Shown here: piece after piece, positions 7,097 to 15,570 of the stretch
Layout of the letters: every line of letters starts with the position of its first letter
Numbering within the stretch: position 1 is the stretch's first letter
Source of the DNA: Promethearchaeota archaeon
GTDB taxonomy: Archaea; Asgardarchaeota; Lokiarchaeia; Sigynarchaeales; SOKP01
DNA: 32,378 bases
Direction: 5' to 3'
Assembly (NCBI GenBank): GCA_030605085.1
Contig: JAUWBH010000052.1
Coordinates: 1 to 32,378, forward strand
Notes under the pieces: model-generated
What the model was told of the DNA's origin: nothing
What the model saw: only the letters and a program-made list of their open reading frames with translations
Databases searched by the model: none
Program-made: the position numbers and the translations under genes

Positions 7097-7222
7097 ATGA
7101 CTTTTACTGAGGAAAATTCAAGAATTAAGTTAAATACTTCACAACTTTATCATTTAATTAAACTTAATGAAGATAATTTTATTTTGAAAGATTTATTAAA
7201 AAAAGTTTATTTAATAAATTAA
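7097..7222 (+). CDS. Possible 41-residue protein
   Basis: ATG 7097 opens a short frame (MTFTEENSRIKLNTSQLYHL and on, ending KKVYLIN) on the same strand as its neighbours, 33 bases before the transporter gene. The residue mix is plausible for a small helical protein. No ribosome binding site is obvious and no family is recognised, so it may be chance or a leader ORF. Confidence 0.25.
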   Translation: MTFTEENSRIKLNTSQLYHLIKLNEDNFILKDLLKKVYLIN

Positions 7223-7255
7223 TTAATCGAATTCTTATTATTAATCTAAAAAATA

Positions 7256-8554
7256 ATGATTCATTTTCCTCTTTTAATCACAATTTTTATCATTTTCGCA
7301 TTAATAATCGTGAGTTATTCGATTAAGGATTTAGATTTCGTCGCAATATCTTTATTAGGTACTTTTTTTGTGGGAACTCTTACTGGTTTGATAATGGGGC
7401 TTGGTCTTGAAGCATTTATCCTTTTTGTTGCGTGGGAGGCAATAATTATCATATTAAGTATGAGCATAATTACTAAAATCGCACAAGATTCTAATATATT
7501 AGAGTATGTTGCCGTTAAGCTTTTTAAAATTTCTAAAGGTAATCAAAGGACTTTTTTTTGGCTTCTTTGTATAATTACAACGCTTCTTGCCGCAGTTATT
7601 AATGATGTTGTGGTTGTTTTAATTATGGCTCCAATAGTAATTCGTTTATGCCACTTTTTAAAAATTAGGTCAGGTACTTATTTAATGGGAATGACCGTGT
7701 GTATAAATATTGGGTCGATAATCACTCCATTCTCAAGTGGAGAAAATATTATTATTTCTACTGCTTTTAAGTTGAATACACTTTATTTTATTCAATATTT
7801 TTGGATCTTTTCGTTTAGTCTATTGATCATGACAATTTTCCTAATGGATAGATTTATTTTAAGTAAAGAACCTAGAATTGAGGAACAACAGAAAAAATAT
7901 GTTATAGATTTAATTGATACAGATGTTTTGGTTAAAAATAAAAAAATGTTTTACATTAATTCGGTGGCTATTATTATTACAATTGTATTATTTGCGGTGT
8001 TACCACTGCTTTATTTAACCGCCGCTGTATCTGCCTTAATACTTGTACTCATAAATAGAAAATTTATTAAAAAACAAATGAGCGGACTTTTAAAAAATAT
8101 TGAATGGGAAATAATTTTCTTTTTTATCTCCCTATACATTGTAATAGGGTGTCTATTAGCAGCTGGTTTTCAAGAGTTAATCGCAATGTTTCCCTTCGGA
8201 ACATTAAGTGTATTTTTATTGTGTTTGGTCATTCTTATTATAGTCAGCTTGTTATCTGGAGTTGTTGCTAATACACCTACGGCCTTAATTTTTATCCCAA
8301 TTATACAAACATTAATCCTTTTAGGGTTTCCTCCAATTCCACTAATTTTTGCACTAATCATTGGAGTGAATCTGGGCGGTAATTTCGTACCTCAAGGTGC
8401 TGCGTGCGATATGATGACACTAAAAATCGCACAAGATAAAGGAGTTGAAAATTTTAGCTACAAGCGCTTGTTTCGAACAGGATCCAGTTTTGCGCTTATT
8501 CATCTTACCGCTTCAATCGGTTATCTATTTATTCTCGTTTTAATTTTTGGATAG
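7256..8554 (+). CDS. ArsB/NhaD (IT superfamily) ion transporter
   Basis: A 432-residue polytopic membrane protein with 11-12 hydrophobic segments spread over its length. Two re-entrant/helix motifs in the two halves mark the ion-transporter superfamily: AAVINDVVVVLIMAPIVIR (about residues 116-134) and VVANTPTALIFIPI (about 335-348). GVNLGGNFVPQGAACDMM matches the NLGG...PxGAxAN signature of ArsB/P-permease proteins. Possible substrates are arsenite, Na+/H+ exchange or dicarboxylates; the sequence alone does not decide. No arsR or arsenate reductase lies nearby, which argues against an ars operon. Confidence 0.8.
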   Translation: MIHFPLLITIFIIFALIIVSYSIKDLDFVAISLLGTFFVGTLTGLIMGLGLEAFILFVAWEAIIIILSMSIITKIAQDSNILEYVAVKLFKISKGNQRTFFWLLCIITTLLAAVINDVVVVLIMAPIVIRLCHFLKIRSGTYLMGMTVCINIGSIITPFSSGENIIISTAFKLNTLYFIQYFWIFSFSLLIMTIFLMDRFILSKEPRIEEQQKKYVIDLIDTDVLVKNKKMFYINSVAIIITIVLFAVLPLLYLTAAVSALILVLINRKFIKKQMSGLLKNIEWEIIFFFISLYIVIGCLLAAGFQELIAMFPFGTLSVFLLCLVILIIVSLLSGVVANTPTALIFIPIIQTLILLGFPPIPLIFALIIGVNLGGNFVPQGAACDMMTLKIAQDKGVENFSYKRLFRTGSSFALIHLTASIGYLFILVLIFG

Positions 8555-8750
8555 ATAAAGAAATTATATTATCCGTTTTGGATTTTGTAGCGTTTATATC
8601 ATATATTTCGTGAATCTCTCCCCTTTCCTTAAAGATTTCTTATACTTCTTCGACCTTTAAGTAAATTTATCCTTTCATCTTCGCACAATTCATTCAACCT
8701 CTTTTTTATTTATAGTAATTTAGTATAAAATTTAAAGAAAAAGAATATGA

Positions 8751-8768
8751 AAAAAAAATCAAAAAAAA
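8751..8768 (-). terminator. Double poly-T tract downstream of the gdhA remnant
   Basis: Two A8 runs on the plus strand (8751-8758 and 8761-8768) are T8 tracts on the minus strand, 14 bases past the stop of the gdhA remnant. This is typical of an archaeal terminator, and suggests that the remnant kept its natural 3' end. Confidence 0.4.
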
Positions 8769-8781
8769 TAATATAAAAGAA

Positions 8782-9300
8782 TTACCAATGACCTTGAGCA
8801 ATCATTGCTTTTGCTACTTTTAAAAATCCTGCGATATTTGCTCCAATAACATAATTTCCTGGATGTCCATATTCTTTAGTGGCTTGATAAGCGCTATTAT
8901 GTATGTTAATCATGATATTATGGAGTTCTTCATCAACTTTTTCACGGGACCATGATAATCTCATAAATTTTTGTGTCATTTCAAGACCGGATGTGGCAAC
9001 GCCTCCAGCATTAGCAGCTTTACCAGGAGCAAATGCTATACCTGCTTCTAAGAAGAGATTAGTACCATCATAAGTTGTTGGCATATTTGCGGCTTCAATT
9101 ACAGCAATAACACCATTATCAATTAAGCTTTGAGCGTCCCTTGTCTCAATTTCATTTTGAGTAGCACTAGGGAATGCTAAGTCACATTTAATATCCCATG
9201 GGCGTTTATTTGGCATATATTCAACGTTAAATTCTTCAGCGTATTCTTTAATTCTCCCACGTCTAATTTGTTTTAAATCTAAAAAGAAATCGAATTTTGA
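8782..9300 (-). pseudogene. gdhA: 3' remnant of bacterial-type (class I) NADP-glutamate dehydrogenase
   Basis: The open frame covers the last ~170 residues of an E. coli-GdhA-like enzyme (full length about 450). It includes RRGRIKEYAEEFNVEYMPNK, DLAFPSATQNEI, AANMPTTYDGTNLFLEAG, FAPGKAANAGGVATSGLEM and the C-terminal YVIGANIAGFLKVAKAM. Homology extends upstream of the first Met (9216) to about 9300, where an in-frame TAA (9301-9303) ends it. The substrate-binding domain with the catalytic Lys, and the GxGxxG fold, are missing. It therefore cannot be an active dehydrogenase and is best read as a truncated gene. It sits directly behind the 3' end of an unrelated-subtype GDH gene on the same strand. 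Confidence 0.8.
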
Positions 9301-9412
9301 TTATAAAAATTTTAATCTTATTCATTAAACAAAACTTGAAAAAATTAAAGAACTAAAACCAAAGTTAATTATTCTGGACCGAATATTTTGTCAATCAATC
9401 AAATTAATTTAA

Positions 9413-10663
9413 TTATGGAAATATCCCTCTCAGTTCGATAGCTTTTGCAACTCTAGAAATCGCTAAAATATATGCTGCCGTTCGAAGAGATACATTTCTT
9501 TCCTTTGAGATTCTATATACATTTTCAAACGCTTCAATCAAAATTTTTTTTAATTCGCGATAAATTCTTTCTATATTCCAGAAATAATGATGGATATCTT
9601 GTATAAATTCAAAATATGAAACACAAACTCCTCCACTATTTGCTAAAATATCTGGAACAACTATTATTCCTTTATTATTTAAGATTTCATCCGCTTTTGG
9701 AGTTGTAGGACCGTTAGCTCCTTCTAATAATATCTTGCAATCAATCTTATCAGCATTTTCTCTTGTAATTTGATTTAATGTAGCTGCAGGACTTAAAACA
9801 TCGCATTTTATACTAAATAGTTCTTCATTAGTTATTGCCTTAGCACGGTTACCTTTAAAATCTTTTAATAAATTTCCCTCTTTTTTCCATTCGATTAAAT
9901 CAGGCACATTTAATCCTTCTTCAGAATATATACCACCTTTAAGTTCTGAAATTGCTAGAATTCTACAGCCATATTCCCATAATTTTCTTGCAATAATGCT
10001 TCCAACCTTTCCAAATCCTTGTATTACGATGCTCATAGATTTTAAATTATAATTCAATTTTTCACATATTTTTTCAAGAATATAGAACATTCCTGTACCA
10101 GTAGCACCTTGCCTTCCAACAGATCCCCCTATTTCTATTGGTTTGCCAGTTACTACTCCAGGAATGGTTCTTCCTTTTTGCATTGAATAGACATCCATCA
10201 TCCATGCCATTGTTTGTGCGTCAGTATACATATCTGGAGCTGGAATATCAATGTCAGGTCCAATTATATTAATGATTTCAGAAGTATATCTCCTTGTAAC
10301 TCTTTCCAGCTCTCTTTTAGATAATTGCTTAGTGTCTACACAAACACCACCTTTAGCGCCACCAAAAGGAAGATTTAAAATGGCGGTTTTCCATGTCATC
10401 CACATAGCCAGAGCTCTTACCTCGTCGAGATTGAGGTCTGGAGCAAACTTAACCCCACCTTTGCCTGGACCTCTAACGGTATTATGATGCACTCTGTATC
10501 CCTCAAAAATTTTAAGAGATCCATCATCCATTATTACTGGAATGGTCACAATTAAAGCTCGTTCTATTCTTTTGATGGCTTCTATAAGATTAGGATCTAA
10601 ATTTATTTCCTTTGCAACTATGTCAATTTGCTTTTTTGATATTGTAAAAGGATTAATATCCAA
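9413..10663 (-). CDS. gdhA: Glutamate dehydrogenase (archaeal class II type), copy 2
   Basis: A 416-residue, full-length Glu/Leu/Phe/Val dehydrogenase converting 2-oxoglutarate + NH3 to glutamate, reversibly. It has the substrate Lys in GPGKGGVKFAP (K68), the catalytic Lys in PFGGAKGGV (K104), the catalytic Asp in IPAPDMYTD (D144), the dinucleotide fold IQGFGKVGS and ANGPTTP. An acidic residue ends the second beta strand (AISELKGG), which often favours NAD over NADP. It starts at TTG 10663 after GGTGT. It differs substantially from copy 1 (10991-12253), so the pair is an old duplication or two acquisitions. Confidence 0.93.
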   Translation of the reverse strand: MDINPFTISKKQIDIVAKEINLDPNLIEAIKRIERALIVTIPVIMDDGSLKIFEGYRVHHNTVRGPGKGGVKFAPDLNLDEVRALAMWMTWKTAILNLPFGGAKGGVCVDTKQLSKRELERVTRRYTSEIINIIGPDIDIPAPDMYTDAQTMAWMMDVYSMQKGRTIPGVVTGKPIEIGGSVGRQGATGTGMFYILEKICEKLNYNLKSMSIVIQGFGKVGSIIARKLWEYGCRILAISELKGGIYSEEGLNVPDLIEWKKEGNLLKDFKGNRAKAITNEELFSIKCDVLSPAATLNQITRENADKIDCKILLEGANGPTTPKADEILNNKGIIVVPDILANSGGVCVSYFEFIQDIHHYFWNIERIYRELKKILIEAFENVYRISKERNVSLRTAAYILAISRVAKAIELRGIFP

Positions 10664-10850
10664 AAATTACACCACTTCAGATTCCTATAATGCTTTTCTA
10701 ATTAATTAATAACATAAAATAAAAAATTTATTTTTTATTAAAATTCAAAATTTATTCTCTTTTTCAATCCATCCCTAACAGTAAGATCTATTTTAGATTT
10801 ATCGGCGCGTGTGCTCGTTGATGATTAAACTCTTTAAGATAATTATTGTT

Positions 10851-10864
10851 TGTCTGTACAGACA
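10851..10864. promoter_or_regulatory. Perfect 14-bp palindrome TGTCTGTACAGACA, candidate operator
   Basis: This is a gapless palindrome with 43% G+C in a spacer that is otherwise nearly all A and T, so chance is less likely. It lies about 190 bases before the copy 2 start and 75 bases beyond the T10 tract of copy 1. With no loop it would make a poor RNA hairpin, so a dimeric DNA-binding regulator is the better reading. It is rather far from the expected promoter. Confidence 0.4.
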
Positions 10865-10938
10865 GATATTAATAAACAGGACAAAATTGCCAGCTAATAT
10901 CCTTCCTAAGAAATTTATAATAATTTGTAGTCTAACTT

Positions 10939-10948
10939 AAAAAAAAAA
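10939..10948 (-). terminator. T10 tract after GDH copy 1
   Basis: Ten A on the plus strand equal T10 on the transcribed strand, 42 bases past the stop of the 10991-12253 gene. This is a good archaeal terminator candidate that would make the two GDH genes separate transcripts. Confidence 0.45.
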
Positions 10949-10990
10949 GAAAATAATAAATGAAATAAGGGTAAATTAAGTTATTTTATT

Positions 10991-12253
10991 TCAAAACCAT
11001 CCTCTCAACTTCATCGCTCCAACAACGCGCTCTATAGCAATCATATAGGCGCCCATTCTATTGTTAGTCTTATACTCTTTGGCTTTTTTAACTGTGTCCC
11101 TATAAGCCTTGGTCATTATTTTATCTAATGAGGCAAAAACTTCTTTTTCGCTCCAGAAATGTAGGTAATACCCTTGTACCATTTCGAAATACGAAACGGT
11201 AACGCCGCCAGCATTACATAAAAAGTCAGGGATAACAGTTATTCCCTTTTTAAATAAGATTTCATCCGCAGCGGGTGTTGTTGGACCATTTGCAAGTTCC
11301 GCGACAATCTTCGCTTTAACATTTCCTGCGTTTGTTTTAGTAATCACATTTTCTAACGCAGCAGGAATTAATATATCACATTTTAGCTCTAATAATTCAT
11401 CATTTGTTATTTTTTTCGTACCATTTAAACCAACAACAGTTCCCGTTTTTGTTTTATGGTCAAATGCCGCATATGCATCAAATCCGTCCTCGTTATAAAT
11501 CCCACCTTTTGTATCGGAAGTTGCGATTATTTTGCATCCATATTCATCTTGTAAAATTTTAGCTGCGAAAGATCCTGCATTTCCATATCCTTGAATGGCA
11601 ACTTTTGCGCCTTTTAATTCTATCCCGAGGTCTTTTGTTATCTCCCGGATACAGAAAGCTCCTCCTTTTGCGGTCGCTACTGTACGACCTTCGCTACCGC
11701 CTAATTCCAAGGGCTTACCAGTAATTACGGAAGGAGCGTGCGCTCCTACGATAGTTTCGTATTCATCCATCATCCAAGCCATTATTTGAGGATTTGTATA
11801 GACATCTGGAGCAGGAACATCAATATTAGGACCTATAATTCCCGATAATTTTCTTACATAATTTCTTGCGAGTCTCTCAAGTTCAGCCTTGCTCAATTCT
11901 TTTGGATTACAAATAATTCCACCTTTGGCACCACCTAAAGGAATACTCACACAAGCACATTTCCAAGTCATCCATGCAGATAAGGCTTTTACTAAAGAAG
12001 CGTTCTCGTCAGGATGCCATCTAATACCACCTTTCATAGGACCTCTGGCTGAATTATATTGACTTCTAAATCCTTTAAATGTTTTAATATCTCCATTATC
12101 CATTCTCATTGTTATTTTAATTTCAATAAATTTCTCAGGCTCGCTTAAAGCGTTAAAAATTTGATGATCATAGCCCATTAATTTACATGCTTTATATAAT
12201 TGCTTCTGAGATATCTCAAATGGATCTAAATTCTCAAGTTGTTTTTCGTTCAT
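10991..12253 (-). CDS. gdhA: Glutamate dehydrogenase (archaeal class II type), copy 1
   Basis: A 420-residue complete enzyme. Key residues are in place: K74 in GPMKGGIRWHP, K98, catalytic K110 in PLGGAKGGI, D150 in VPAPDVYTN, IQGYGNAGS for the nucleotide fold, LANGPTTP and NAGGVTVSYFEM. The end of the second strand reads ATSDTKGG, again acidic. Compared with copy 2 the substrate loop is GPMKGG rather than GPGKGG, and an insert (AAFDHKTKTGTV) follows the nucleotide fold. It probably has its own promoter in the 519-base spacer upstream. Two intact paralogs suggest different cofactor use or opposite directions (assimilation versus catabolism). Confidence 0.94.
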   Translation of the reverse strand: MNEKQLENLDPFEISQKQLYKACKLMGYDHQIFNALSEPEKFIEIKITMRMDNGDIKTFKGFRSQYNSARGPMKGGIRWHPDENASLVKALSAWMTWKCACVSIPLGGAKGGIICNPKELSKAELERLARNYVRKLSGIIGPNIDVPAPDVYTNPQIMAWMMDEYETIVGAHAPSVITGKPLELGGSEGRTVATAKGGAFCIREITKDLGIELKGAKVAIQGYGNAGSFAAKILQDEYGCKIIATSDTKGGIYNEDGFDAYAAFDHKTKTGTVVGLNGTKKITNDELLELKCDILIPAALENVITKTNAGNVKAKIVAELANGPTTPAADEILFKKGITVIPDFLCNAGGVTVSYFEMVQGYYLHFWSEKEVFASLDKIMTKAYRDTVKKAKEYKTNNRMGAYMIAIERVVGAMKLRGWF

Positions 12254-12283
12254 TTTAATTCTTAATTTCTTATTTTTAAGTTA

Positions 12284-12305
12284 GAAAAGCAAAGTTTAAC
12301 TTTTC
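12284..12305. promoter_or_regulatory. Inverted repeat in the GDH copy 1 promoter/leader
   Basis: GAAAAG (12284-12289) and CTTTTC (12300-12305) form perfect arms. AAGTTA (12278-12283) and TAACTT (12297-12302) form a second, overlapping pair. The site lies 25-50 bases before the ATG at 12253, next to TATA-like sequence TATATATT (12312-12319), which is where an archaeal regulator would act. Confidence 0.35.
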
Positions 12306-12582
12306 TTTAAAATATATATTACTCATAAATTTAAAGAATTTTGTATTTTTGTATTTATTATGTAAAAAAAGTTAAGAAACAGAATAGAAGACTGAATAAT
12401 GTTCACTTTTTCTTGTAGAATCTGAAGGTTTTTTAATTTAGCCTAATTAATCAATATATATTAGTTATATTACTAGTTTAAATTACATTCTCCCCGCAAT
12501 AGGATACTTAGAATATTTAACCAAGGAAGAATTAGAAGCCTTTAATTAATTAATATATTTATTATTTGATTATTTTAATTGA

Positions 12583-12599
12583 CTATGATATAATCATAG
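12583..12599. promoter_or_regulatory. 17-bp palindrome CTATGAT-ATA-ATCATAG
   Basis: Seven-base perfect arms separated by ATA lie midway in the spacer between the two nitrogen genes. It could be an operator or a short hairpin. Its distance from both start codons (about 330 bases from GDH) makes direct promoter control uncertain. Confidence 0.3.
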
Positions 12600-12758
12600 A
12601 AATAAAAGTCCAAATCCTTAAATCTGTCTATTTCATAACGCTATAATTTCGACATAAGATCTTTATGCTTATGAGTAAAAATGGAAATATAAAGGATTTT
12701 TACAACTTAAAACGAGTATTTTTAACATAAAAAAGAAAAAGACGAAAAATATTAAAGA

Positions 12759-12768
12759 ATAAAAAAAA
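12759..12768 (-). terminator. T8 tract after glutamate synthase
   Basis: An A8 run just beyond the stop codon at 12773 gives T8 in the minus-strand transcript. No hairpin precedes it. Confidence 0.35.
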
Positions 12769-12772
12769 GTTA

Positions 12773-14419
12773 TTAGTAATTTCCTGAATAAATTTCTTTC
12801 TTTACTAACTCCTTATCTAGTTTTTCTTGTGAATAGATTCCTAAGTCCCAATGTTTACATACTTCACAGGCACGGTTCGATATACACGCAATATCTTCTC
12901 GATCTAATAGATCTAATCTGAATTTCCTGACTCCAGCAAGAAGCTGTTTGAGGCCAATGCCCAATTTACTCTCAAAGTAAGTATACACTCCTACAGCTGA
13001 TGTAGGTATTATTTTATCCCGAAATTTTCTTTTTAATTGATCGTATTCTACAAACGCTTCGCTGAGCGTTATAGTATCTGGTGCCTTACTTTTTGGAAAT
13101 CCCAAATTACTTAACATTGCAGATGTTGCAGCTTTTTGAGTAATTACTTCTCCAACATACTTAGCTTTCATCGCCGCTGTTATAGGAGCTCGTGCCATTG
13201 CAATGCACGATACATAAGGTGCTCCCATACATAACGCTTTGAACATTTGAGTTTCGTTCGCAAAACCACCAGCTATTGCAATTGTGGGAATTTTAGCGCT
13301 TGGAGTCTTTTTCTTAATCATGTCCAAACACCCTACAACAAGGGCTTGAAGATATACTGTCGGTATCGAACCTTCGTTCATCATACTCACGGGGCTCATA
13401 CCGGTACCACCCCCTGCTCCATCAAAAGTCATACCATCTACTTTTCCCTCCACGCCTAAACGAATTATCCACGCTGTCGCAGAGGGTCTATAAGCTCCGG
13501 TCTTTATAAATAAATTCTTACCCCCACTCGAACGAATTTGATCTATTTCTTCTAAAACTTCTTCTGTAGTAGATAAACCTACTCGACTGTGCCTCTCAAA
13601 GTCGGGAATTAACCCCGCTTTCCATTGTTCTATCACAACAGGGTCAGAAGGATCCGGAATAACTAAGTATCCTCGACTTTGTAATAATTTTGCTCTTTCT
13701 AATGTGTCTAATCTCACTTCACCTCCAATTGCTTTAGCTCCTTGTCCAAATTTGATCTCAAGAGATGTAATATCTAATTTTGATGTTACATAATCAAAAA
13801 CTCCTAATCTTGTATCTTCTACATTCTTCTGAACGATAATGTCTCCGTGTTTTCCGTCCCAAAATTCCCTGTAAGTATCCACCCGAAATTTCATATCTTC
13901 AGTATCAACAACTTTTGGATATACTGAAGTATTTGTGAATTTTGCTTTTGGATCCATCCCAACAACATTTTCACCCACAGTGATACTTACTCCCGCTAAT
14001 GCTGAGCCCATAGCAAGCCCTTCCCAATTTCGTTTGGCAACATAAGTACTTCCCAAACCGGCTATAACTATAGGAAGTTTTTGGTCGATATTGCCCCACT
14101 TTGTACTCATATCAACATTAGGAAATATTACGAGATCCTCATTTGATTCAATGCCTTGAGCACCTCGTACTTCAAATTGAATTTGAAAATCACTATATGA
14201 CAACCCAAAATCTTTAGGCGTCCCTGCCGTAGAGTTACCAAAATGTTCCCTTAAAGGATATAATACTTCTCTGCCTCTTAGCGCTGACTTTGAAACTTCG
14301 CAAAATACAGGACAATTAGCTATACAGATTGGACACAAGCCAGATTCGCACGAATCTATGACTCTAGTTTTCGTGCCTATCATACTGGATCGATAGGTAA
14401 CCATAGAACGATTTGTCAT
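12773..14419 (-). CDS. gltB: FMN-binding glutamate synthase, archaeal type (GltB2-like)
   Basis: A 548-residue protein with an N-terminal Cys cluster (C24, C29, C32, C36, C40 in ESGLCPICIANCPVFCE) followed by a glutamate-synthase (beta/alpha)8 FMN domain. Visible motifs are EIKFGQGAKAIGGE, FDGAGGGTGMSP and IAIAGGFANETQMFKALCMG. A second small Cys cluster near the end (CISNRACEVCKHW) may hold another Fe-S site. The glutaminase domain of bacterial GltB is absent, and no gltD or glutaminase-domain gene is adjacent. The archaeal split enzyme normally gets ammonia and electrons from partners. With GS and GDH in the same block the role is glutamate formation, but related FMN proteins with other substrates exist. 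Confidence 0.8.
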   Translation of the reverse strand: MTNRSMVTYRSSMIGTKTRVIDSCESGLCPICIANCPVFCEVSKSALRGREVLYPLREHFGNSTAGTPKDFGLSYSDFQIQFEVRGAQGIESNEDLVIFPNVDMSTKWGNIDQKLPIVIAGLGSTYVAKRNWEGLAMGSALAGVSITVGENVVGMDPKAKFTNTSVYPKVVDTEDMKFRVDTYREFWDGKHGDIIVQKNVEDTRLGVFDYVTSKLDITSLEIKFGQGAKAIGGEVRLDTLERAKLLQSRGYLVIPDPSDPVVIEQWKAGLIPDFERHSRVGLSTTEEVLEEIDQIRSSGGKNLFIKTGAYRPSATAWIIRLGVEGKVDGMTFDGAGGGTGMSPVSMMNEGSIPTVYLQALVVGCLDMIKKKTPSAKIPTIAIAGGFANETQMFKALCMGAPYVSCIAMARAPITAAMKAKYVGEVITQKAATSAMLSNLGFPKSKAPDTITLSEAFVEYDQLKRKFRDKIIPTSAVGVYTYFESKLGIGLKQLLAGVRKFRLDLLDREDIACISNRACEVCKHWDLGIYSQEKLDKELVKKEIYSGNY

Positions 14420-14740
14420 TTTTTAAATCACTTTTTAATAAATAAAATTATATATTGGTATATATTTATATTTAGTAAGTTATATTGATTCTGACTTTAA
14501 AAATTTTATGATTATTTCATATTTTTACATGATTAATTTTATTTAAATAGGAAAATAGTAAAAGAAGTAATGAAAAAGAGACGATTAGCTGAAAATCGTT
14601 CAGATTGAAAAAGATATAACTAATGAAAATTGATGGATTATCAACTATTTAATTATTATAATAAATTATGGTAGTTATATTAGTTATATTTCTTAAATAA
14701 CTAAAGAATGAATAATAAAGAAAAATTTATGTGAAAAATT
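14420..14740. promoter_or_regulatory. Divergent promoter region between glutamate synthase and the PEP-synthase-associated gene
   Basis: 321 bases with no ORF. TATA-like AATATATAATTTTATTT (minus strand) lies about 20-35 bases before the glutamate synthase ATG. TAGTTATAT occurs twice in tandem (14672-14689) and once inverted (14614-14622). A small hairpin ACGATT/AATCGT lies at 14581-14599. Confidence 0.45.
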
Positions 14741-15430
14741 ATGATTGACTTATCTTTTAGTACTGGCATTACTGCTCTTGATGATGTTTTACATGGAATC
14801 CTGCCAGGTGATAACATTGTTTTTCAAGTTGATTCAATAGCCGATTATATCCCATTTGTCCATGCTTTTTGTAATGATAGTAATAAGAATAACCGCAATT
14901 TAATTTATTTTCGTTTTGCTGAACATGAACCTTTAATACCTAAAAAAATAAAAGCTGAAATATTCGAATTAAATCCGGAGTTAGGATTTGAACATTTTAT
15001 AGATGAGATTTTAATAATTATTGAAAGATTTGGGCGTGGTGCTTGTTATGTATTTGATTCTTTGAGTGAATTAGCGGTTGATTGGTATAGTGACCAGATG
15101 GTTGCGAATTTCTTTATGCTCACATGTCCATTCCTATTTGATTTTGAAACAGGAACTTATTTTGCACTGTTAAGAAATAGACATAGTCAATACACTATCT
15201 CGAAGATACATGAAACAGCTCAAGTTATTTTGGATGTGTATAATAAAGCTGGCAAATTTTATCTTCATCTTTTAAAGGTATGGAAGCGACATTCTCCAAC
15301 AATGTATATGCTTCATTTTTGGAATGAAAGTAAATTTATCCCTGTACTCAAAAGCGCTGAAACCGCCGAAAATTTGAACATAATATTATTAAAATTATTG
15401 ATATTTCAGGAGAAGAAAATAAAAATATAA
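14741..15430 (+). CDS. KaiC-like P-loop-fold domain of the PEP-synthase-associated type, standalone, with a C-terminal frameshift
   Basis: The sequence opens with STGITALDDVLHGILPGDNI, the layout of KaiC/RadA folds, but the Walker A GxxxxGK[ST] is replaced by FQVDSIADYIPFV, so ATP binding is probably lost. Further motifs are LIYFRFAEHEPL, GRGACYVFDSLSELAVDWYS, NFFMLTCPFLFD and YFALLRNRHS. They match, from memory of the family, the N-terminal domain of proteins that continue into a pyruvate phosphate dikinase/PEP synthase part. Here no dikinase part follows. Around 15373-15385 the frame breaks, and a second frame continues with IIKIIDISGEENKNIKIYAD to TGA 15481-15483, so the original gene was about 18 residues longer. 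Function unknown. Confidence 0.65.
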   Translation: MIDLSFSTGITALDDVLHGILPGDNIVFQVDSIADYIPFVHAFCNDSNKNNRNLIYFRFAEHEPLIPKKIKAEIFELNPELGFEHFIDEILIIIERFGRGACYVFDSLSELAVDWYSDQMVANFFMLTCPFLFDFETGTYFALLRNRHSQYTISKIHETAQVILDVYNKAGKFYLHLLKVWKRHSPTMYMLHFWNESKFIPVLKSAETAENLNIILLKLLIFQEKKIKI

Positions 15431-15570
15431 AAATTTATGCCGATCCAGTAAAACAAATGGCAATTTTATATTTAGAGAAATGAATTTAAAAAAATAAATA
15501 AAGAATTTTAAATCAATCTCAAGAATTCGCTCTTTCAATGTTAATTAATGGTAAAAGTAGACATTTACTG

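Larger units (their letters stand above)
10664..10990. other. Spacer between the two GDH genes
   Basis: A 327-base A+T-rich spacer. It holds a T10 tract on the minus strand (10939-10948) after copy 1, a perfect 14-bp palindrome at 10851-10864, and TATA-like sequence (10716-10740) before copy 2. No ORF was seen. Confidence 0.55.
12254..12772. other. Spacer between glutamate synthase and GDH copy 1
   Basis: This 519-base spacer has no convincing gene. It contains palindromic sites near the GDH start, a 17-bp palindrome at 12583-12599, a T8 tract after glutamate synthase, a 15-base word shared with the other flank of glutamate synthase, and a short decayed-looking frame (plus strand ~12448-12551, ending YLTKEELEAFN) that lacks a start codon. 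Confidence 0.5.

Noticed and set aside
8620..8697. Minus-strand 22-codon frame ending INLLKGRRSIRNL, like a nitroreductase start
   Set aside because: Stops at once, with no continuation in any frame; the similarity is too short to support.
12448..12551. Plus-strand frame ending YLEYLTKEELEAFN
   Set aside because: No start codon and only ~20 protein-like residues; noted in the spacer entry only.
13247..13459. Plus-strand ORF inside glutamate synthase
   Set aside because: Shadow frame of a strongly conserved gene.
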